This document shows positions 23,619 to 26,341 of a stretch of DNA of 26,341 bases, piece after piece (the stretch's first letter is position 1; each line of letters starts with the position of its first letter). Made by a program: the position numbers and the translations under genes. Source of the stretch: Alphaproteobacteria bacterium (GTDB lineage Bacteria; Pseudomonadota; Alphaproteobacteria; UBA6615); contig JAEPNS010000003.1 of assembly GCA_017643325.1 (NCBI GenBank), positions 1 through 26,341 on the forward strand, written 5' to 3'. The notes under the pieces are model-generated. The model had not been told where the DNA came from and searched no databases. It saw nothing but the letters and a program-made list of their open reading frames with translations.

Positions 23619-24704
23619 CTATGCCGCGCTGTTGCCGCCCACCACGCGGAACGGCTTCGGAACAGGCGCGCACATCATGCAGTTCCGGCCCGCATTCTTC
23701 GCGGCGTACAACGCGGTATCGGCGCGGTTGACGAAATCCTCGATGTCCTCTGAGCCATGAAAGGCCGCCGCGCCGATGGAAATCGTCACATTCGCGATGG
23801 CCTCGCCCGTCGACTTGCGCCGGATGCTCTTGCCCGCAACGGTTTCGCGGATCTGTTCGGCGACCGACACTGCGCCGTCGAGGGTCGTCTTCGGCAGGAT
23901 GATCGCGAACTCCTCGCCGCCATAGCGCGCCGGCGTGTCGAGACCCTTCGTGCAGTCTTCCAGGCAACGCCCGACCAGCTGGATCACCTGATCGCCAAGC
24001 TGGTGCCCGAACGTGTCGTTGAATTTCTTGAAATGGTCGATGTCGAGGATCAGAAGCGAAAGCGGCGCTCCATCCTGCTGGGCATTCTCGACTGCACCGG
24101 CGAGGTTTATGTCGAAGGCCCGGCGGTTCTGCAGCCCGGTCAGGGCATCGCACATGGCTTCCTGCCGGATTTCCGCGATCTTGCCGTTCAACTCGATGAT
24201 CTGCTGGTTCGAATTTTCGAGGCGCTCGTTGACCTCGCGGTTCTTCGCCACCATGCGTTGGGTTTCGTCGACGATGCCCGACACGATTCGACGGACCTCG
24301 TCGGCCGCCACGTTGGCGCTCAACGCCCCGTCGGCTGTTGCGAGGGTTTCGCCGTAGCGCTGCGCTTCTTCACCGGCTTCGCCCAGCAGTTCCATTACCT
24401 TCGCCACCGATGTCTCGATCTCGGCGCTGGCATGCATCAGTTCGATATCACGCTCGTCTTCGGAATTGCGGGACCGCACGGACATGCACCGCGCGTAGAG
24501 CGCCTGGCAGACATCCTCCGGAAACCCGTCGCCCTGTTCGACGATCTTGTCGATGCGGTGGACGAGGTCGGTGTCGGTCCCCGAATAGTATGTGAACCAG
24601 ATCAGGTAGTTTTCCGGTGTCGGCGCGATGCCCAGGTTCTCCATGCGCCGCTGCGCACACTTCGCCACATGGGCGACGTCGGCGGGCTTGGCGCTTGCGG
24701 GCAT
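23619..24704 (-). CDS. Diguanylate cyclase (GGDEF domain), soluble
   Basis: The enzyme makes cyclic-di-GMP from two GTP. The 361-residue protein has no membrane segment. Residues 1-130 form a helical N-terminal region (HVAKCAQRRMENLGIAPTPENYLIWFTYYSG) that I recognise from other alphaproteobacterial GGDEF proteins but cannot name with certainty. A helical stretch (about 140-182) leads into the catalytic domain: DALTGLQNRRAF, LILDIDHFKKFND, and the active-site GGEEF (262-266). The inhibitory I-site, normally RxxD five residues before, reads KGLD (253-256), so product inhibition may be weakened. I use the ATG at 24704 because GGAG lies 9 bases upstream; an ATG 12 codons earlier lacks such a site. 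It follows the lysR gene on the same strand after 110 bases. Confidence 0.95.
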   Translation of the reverse strand: MPASAKPADVAHVAKCAQRRMENLGIAPTPENYLIWFTYYSGTDTDLVHRIDKIVEQGDGFPEDVCQALYARCMSVRSRNSEDERDIELMHASAEIETSVAKVMELLGEAGEEAQRYGETLATADGALSANVAADEVRRIVSGIVDETQRMVAKNREVNERLENSNQQIIELNGKIAEIRQEAMCDALTGLQNRRAFDINLAGAVENAQQDGAPLSLLILDIDHFKKFNDTFGHQLGDQVIQLVGRCLEDCTKGLDTPARYGGEEFAIILPKTTLDGAVSVAEQIRETVAGKSIRRKSTGEAIANVTISIGAAAFHGSEDIEDFVNRADTALYAAKNAGRNCMMCAPVPKPFRVVGGNSAA

Positions 24705-24789
24705 GTCTCGGTCTCCGCGGGGAACAGTCAGCGGTGACATTTAGCCGCGAAATCGTTGACAAACCCTTACCGGCGTTCCGGAGACGCCC

Positions 24790-24815
24790 GGAAAACCGGC
24801 AAAATTGTTCCGGTT
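24790..24815 (-). terminator. Weak hairpin after the GcvA-type lysR gene
   Basis: On the minus strand AACCGG (24815-24810) pairs with CCGGTT (24799-24794) around a 10-base loop and is followed by TTCC. It overlaps the lysR stop codon. The 6-bp stem and short T-run make this a weak candidate. Confidence 0.3.
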
Positions 24816-25723
24816 CACAGGCTCCCGCCGAGCGCACGCACGTCGGAGGCCGCCTCGGATACGAGCCAGTCGCGGAACTTGGCAATTTTCGGCAGGTCGG
24901 CGGATGCCTTCGGGCACACGACGAAGTATCCGTAGGGAGCCGGAAGGGCCACGTCGAACAGCCGAACCAGGCGCCCGGAAATCATGTCACGCGCGGCAAG
25001 CACCCGGCGCGCCAGCGCGACCCCCTGCCCCTCCACCGCGGCATCGATCACCATGCTGGTCTGGTCGAACTGGGGCCCGCGCGACACATCGACCGGCTCG
25101 ACATCCGCGGCAGCAAACCAGAGCGGCCAGTCGTTGCGGCTGAGATCGTGCAACAGGACGTGGCGGGCCAGATCGGACGGCGCCTCCAGAGGCGGACCGG
25201 ACTCCAGCAGCTTCGGACTGCAGACCGGAAATATCTCCTCACGGGCCAGCGGCACGACATGCAGGTCCGGCCAGTCGCCGGTGCCATGCCGGACCGCCAT
25301 GTCCACGTCGTTCCGCGCGAAATCGATATGGTCCATCGATGCGCTGATCCGCAGGTCGATGTCCGGGTGCCCGGAAATGAACTCGCCGAGCCGGTGGACG
25401 AGCCACTTGGCCGCGAAATTCGGTGACACGCTGACCGTGAGAATGCCGCTGTCGGCCCGTGCCGAGAGGTATTCGGACCCCGCGCGCAGGCGCGCCGTCG
25501 CCTCGCGCACATAGGGCAGATAGGCCGCGCCGTTGTCCGTCAACCGCAGGCGCTGGCGGTCCCGGTGAAACAGCTTCACGCCAAGCTGTCCCTCGAGGTT
25601 CTTCACCTGGTGGCTGATCGCGCCCTGGGTCAGATTCAGCTCACGCGCCGCCTCGGTGAAGCTCAGGGTCCGGCCCGCGGTTTCAAAGGCCAGCAGGGCC
25701 ATGGTCGAGGGAAGGTCGCGCAT
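24815..25723 (-). CDS. LysR-family transcriptional regulator, GcvA-like
   Basis: A 302-residue LysR-type regulator. The N-terminal helix-turn-helix is ALLAFETAGRTLSFTEAARE followed by LNLTQGAISHQVKNLEGQLG and VKLFHRDRQRLRLTDNG; the LTQGAISHQVKNLE recognition helix and PSTMALLAFE start are typical of the GcvA subgroup (regulators of glycine cleavage, beta-lactamase or other single targets). The effector domain (about 92-290) begins LTVSVSPNFAAKWLVHRLGEF. Subgroup membership does not fix the target. The gene is divergent from the DUF1127 small protein over 113 bp, which makes that gene, and lysR itself, the first candidates for regulation. Confidence 0.95.
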   Translation of the reverse strand: MRDLPSTMALLAFETAGRTLSFTEAARELNLTQGAISHQVKNLEGQLGVKLFHRDRQRLRLTDNGAAYLPYVREATARLRAGSEYLSARADSGILTVSVSPNFAAKWLVHRLGEFISGHPDIDLRISASMDHIDFARNDVDMAVRHGTGDWPDLHVVPLAREEIFPVCSPKLLESGPPLEAPSDLARHVLLHDLSRNDWPLWFAAADVEPVDVSRGPQFDQTSMVIDAAVEGQGVALARRVLAARDMISGRLVRLFDVALPAPYGYFVVCPKASADLPKIAKFRDWLVSEAASDVRALGGSL

Positions 25724-25736
25724 CCCGCTTCTCCAT

Positions 25737-25823
25737 CAAATTTGTTCATCAACACATCAGAAACGATGCTTTGCCGCGAGCCAGGACCTCGCTCACATTT
25801 GTCCGATTAATAGCAATCGATTG
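25737..25823. promoter_or_regulatory. Divergent lysR / DUF1127 intergenic region
   Basis: This AT-richer 113-bp gap contains the palindromes CAAATTTG (25737-25744) and CAATCGATTG (25814-25823), and a 5-bp inverted repeat CGATT-N6-AATCG (25804-25819) that overlaps the second. These are candidate operator sites for the adjacent LysR protein. No clear -35/-10 pair was assigned. Confidence 0.4.
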
Positions 25824-25836
25824 GTGTCGCGACAAA

Positions 25837-26088
25837 ATGACAAACCTTGGCAATATCATTAATTTTTCTAATACCTATCGCAATCCTTCCAGACATGGTC
25901 CCGGCCTCGGGCTGCGCAACGCACTGACAGGCACGGTGCGCATCGCGCTGGGCCTGCCGTGTACCTGGCACGCACGGGCCGGTCAGCGGCGCGCGCTGGA
26001 ACGGCTCGATCCCCGGCTGCTTGACGACGTCGGGATCGACGCCGCGGCCGCGCGCCGGGAGGCCGGCAAGCCGTTCTGGCGCCCCTGA
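25837..26088 (+). CDS. DUF1127 small protein
   Basis: An 83-residue basic protein whose last 35 residues, RRALERLDPRLLDDVGID followed by AAARREAGKPFWRP, match the DUF1127 domain (RRxLxxLDxRLLxDIGL...EAxKPFWR). This Arg-rich helical domain is found in small alphaproteobacterial proteins linked in some species to phosphate, RNA turnover and growth-phase control; the biochemical role is not general knowledge. The N-terminal half is variable and unlike the domain. I chose the ATG at 25837 since the frame upstream runs into the promoter gap; the ribosome site is weak. The first 18 codons are strikingly AT-rich (AATATCATTAATTTTTCT) compared with the GC-rich remainder, which could ease translation start. 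Confidence 0.85.
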   Translation: MTNLGNIINFSNTYRNPSRHGPGLGLRNALTGTVRIALGLPCTWHARAGQRRALERLDPRLLDDVGIDAAAARREAGKPFWRP

Positions 26089-26175
26089 CGCCACGCCATC
26101 ACTCGCATTTGATCCGTCTGTGCGTCCGTATTGCGGGAATTCGCGCTAGGGTTTCCCCGTCCACGCGCAGGGCGG

Positions 26176-26185
26176 ATGACGTCAT
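26176..26185. promoter_or_regulatory. 10-bp palindrome ATGACGTCAT upstream of the edge gene
   Basis: A perfect palindrome within the 218-bp gap between the DUF1127 gene and the gene starting at 26307. It could be an operator, but a 10-bp palindrome also occurs by chance. Nothing else was recognised in this gap. Confidence 0.25.
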
Positions 26186-26306
26186 GCCGACCGAATTCTC
26201 GCGATGGCACAAAAGCTCCACGAGGATCTCCGGACGTCGCGCCGTGGCCGCTTGAGGCCTTACCCGCGCGCCGTCTAGCATGGCGGCGCAACGAAGGTCG
26301 TCGTCC

Positions 26307-26341
26307 ATGGACATCCGCCAGATCCGCTACGCGCTCGCAGT
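26307..26341 (+). CDS. Probable LysR-family regulator, N-terminal fragment (cut by window end)
   Basis: Only eleven full codons are present, reading MDIRQIRYALA. This is the typical opening of LysR-type regulators (MDIRQLRYFVAVAE...). The ATG follows GAAGG at a loose distance (26292-26296). The rest lies beyond the window, so the call rests on this short match and on the absence of any other reading. Confidence 0.55.
   Translation, partial: MDIRQIRYALA

Noticed and set aside
25771..25836. Upstream extension of the DUF1127 protein
   Set aside because: The added residues come from the AT-rich promoter gap and contain no family sequence.
26099..26314. A 71-codon minus-strand frame near the right edge
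   Set aside because: No recognisable domain, no ribosome site, and it overlaps the likely start of a LysR gene.

Overview
The window reads as high-GC alphaproteobacterial chromosome, most like a Rhodospirillales-type lineage. The evidence is the gene order ftsZ - lpxC - bamD - recN - ligA, the FtsZ tail ending in the alphaproteobacterial peptide LEIPAFLRRQAN, a DUF1127 protein, and palindromic intergenic repeats of a kind common in this class. The lineage below class level is inference. No tRNA, rRNA, CRISPR array, transposase, integrase or phage gene was seen. No gene-free stretch exceeds about 300 bases.

Left part (1-7050) is a housekeeping block on the + strand: the tail of ftsZ and its terminator; lpxC (lipid A synthesis) with its own terminator; then bamD (outer-membrane assembly lipoprotein), recN (DNA repair), an EamA-type exporter started by a GTGA overlap with recN, and ligA (NAD-dependent ligase), packed like an operon.

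Middle part (7144-17217) is an accessory metabolic region. A two-domain cupin is followed by a large perfect inverted repeat. Then comes a minus-strand set: a beta-keto acid cleavage enzyme (BKACE/DUF849), an FAD monooxygenase of the salicylyl-CoA/anthraniloyl-CoA hydroxylase type, and a 4-hydroxybenzoyl-CoA-type thioesterase joined to it by an ATGA overlap. A divergent LysR regulator shares a compact promoter and operator with the BKACE gene, and a luciferase-like flavin monooxygenase follows it. Next come aminopeptidase P (minus strand) and, divergent from it, a cupin plus GMC oxidoreductase pair. The set suggests catabolism of an aromatic acid through its CoA thioester. The substrate cannot be read from sequence.

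Right part (17423-26341): prmA and uvrD/pcrA (minus strand) return to core functions. A secreted HtrA-like protein with a PDZ domain has lost two of its three catalytic residues. It is followed by a CLC chloride transporter with CBS domains, a soluble GGDEF diguanylate cyclase, a GcvA-type LysR regulator divergent from a DUF1127 small protein, and the first codons of a probable third LysR gene at the right edge.

The most interesting points are the predicted pseudoprotease, the BKACE paralogue lacking one zinc histidine, the free-standing aryl-CoA hydroxylase paired with a thioesterase, two cupins that share a His-to-Arg change, and a palindromic repeat whose arms differ only by compensating base changes. 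I did not find a clear wholly new multi-gene system.
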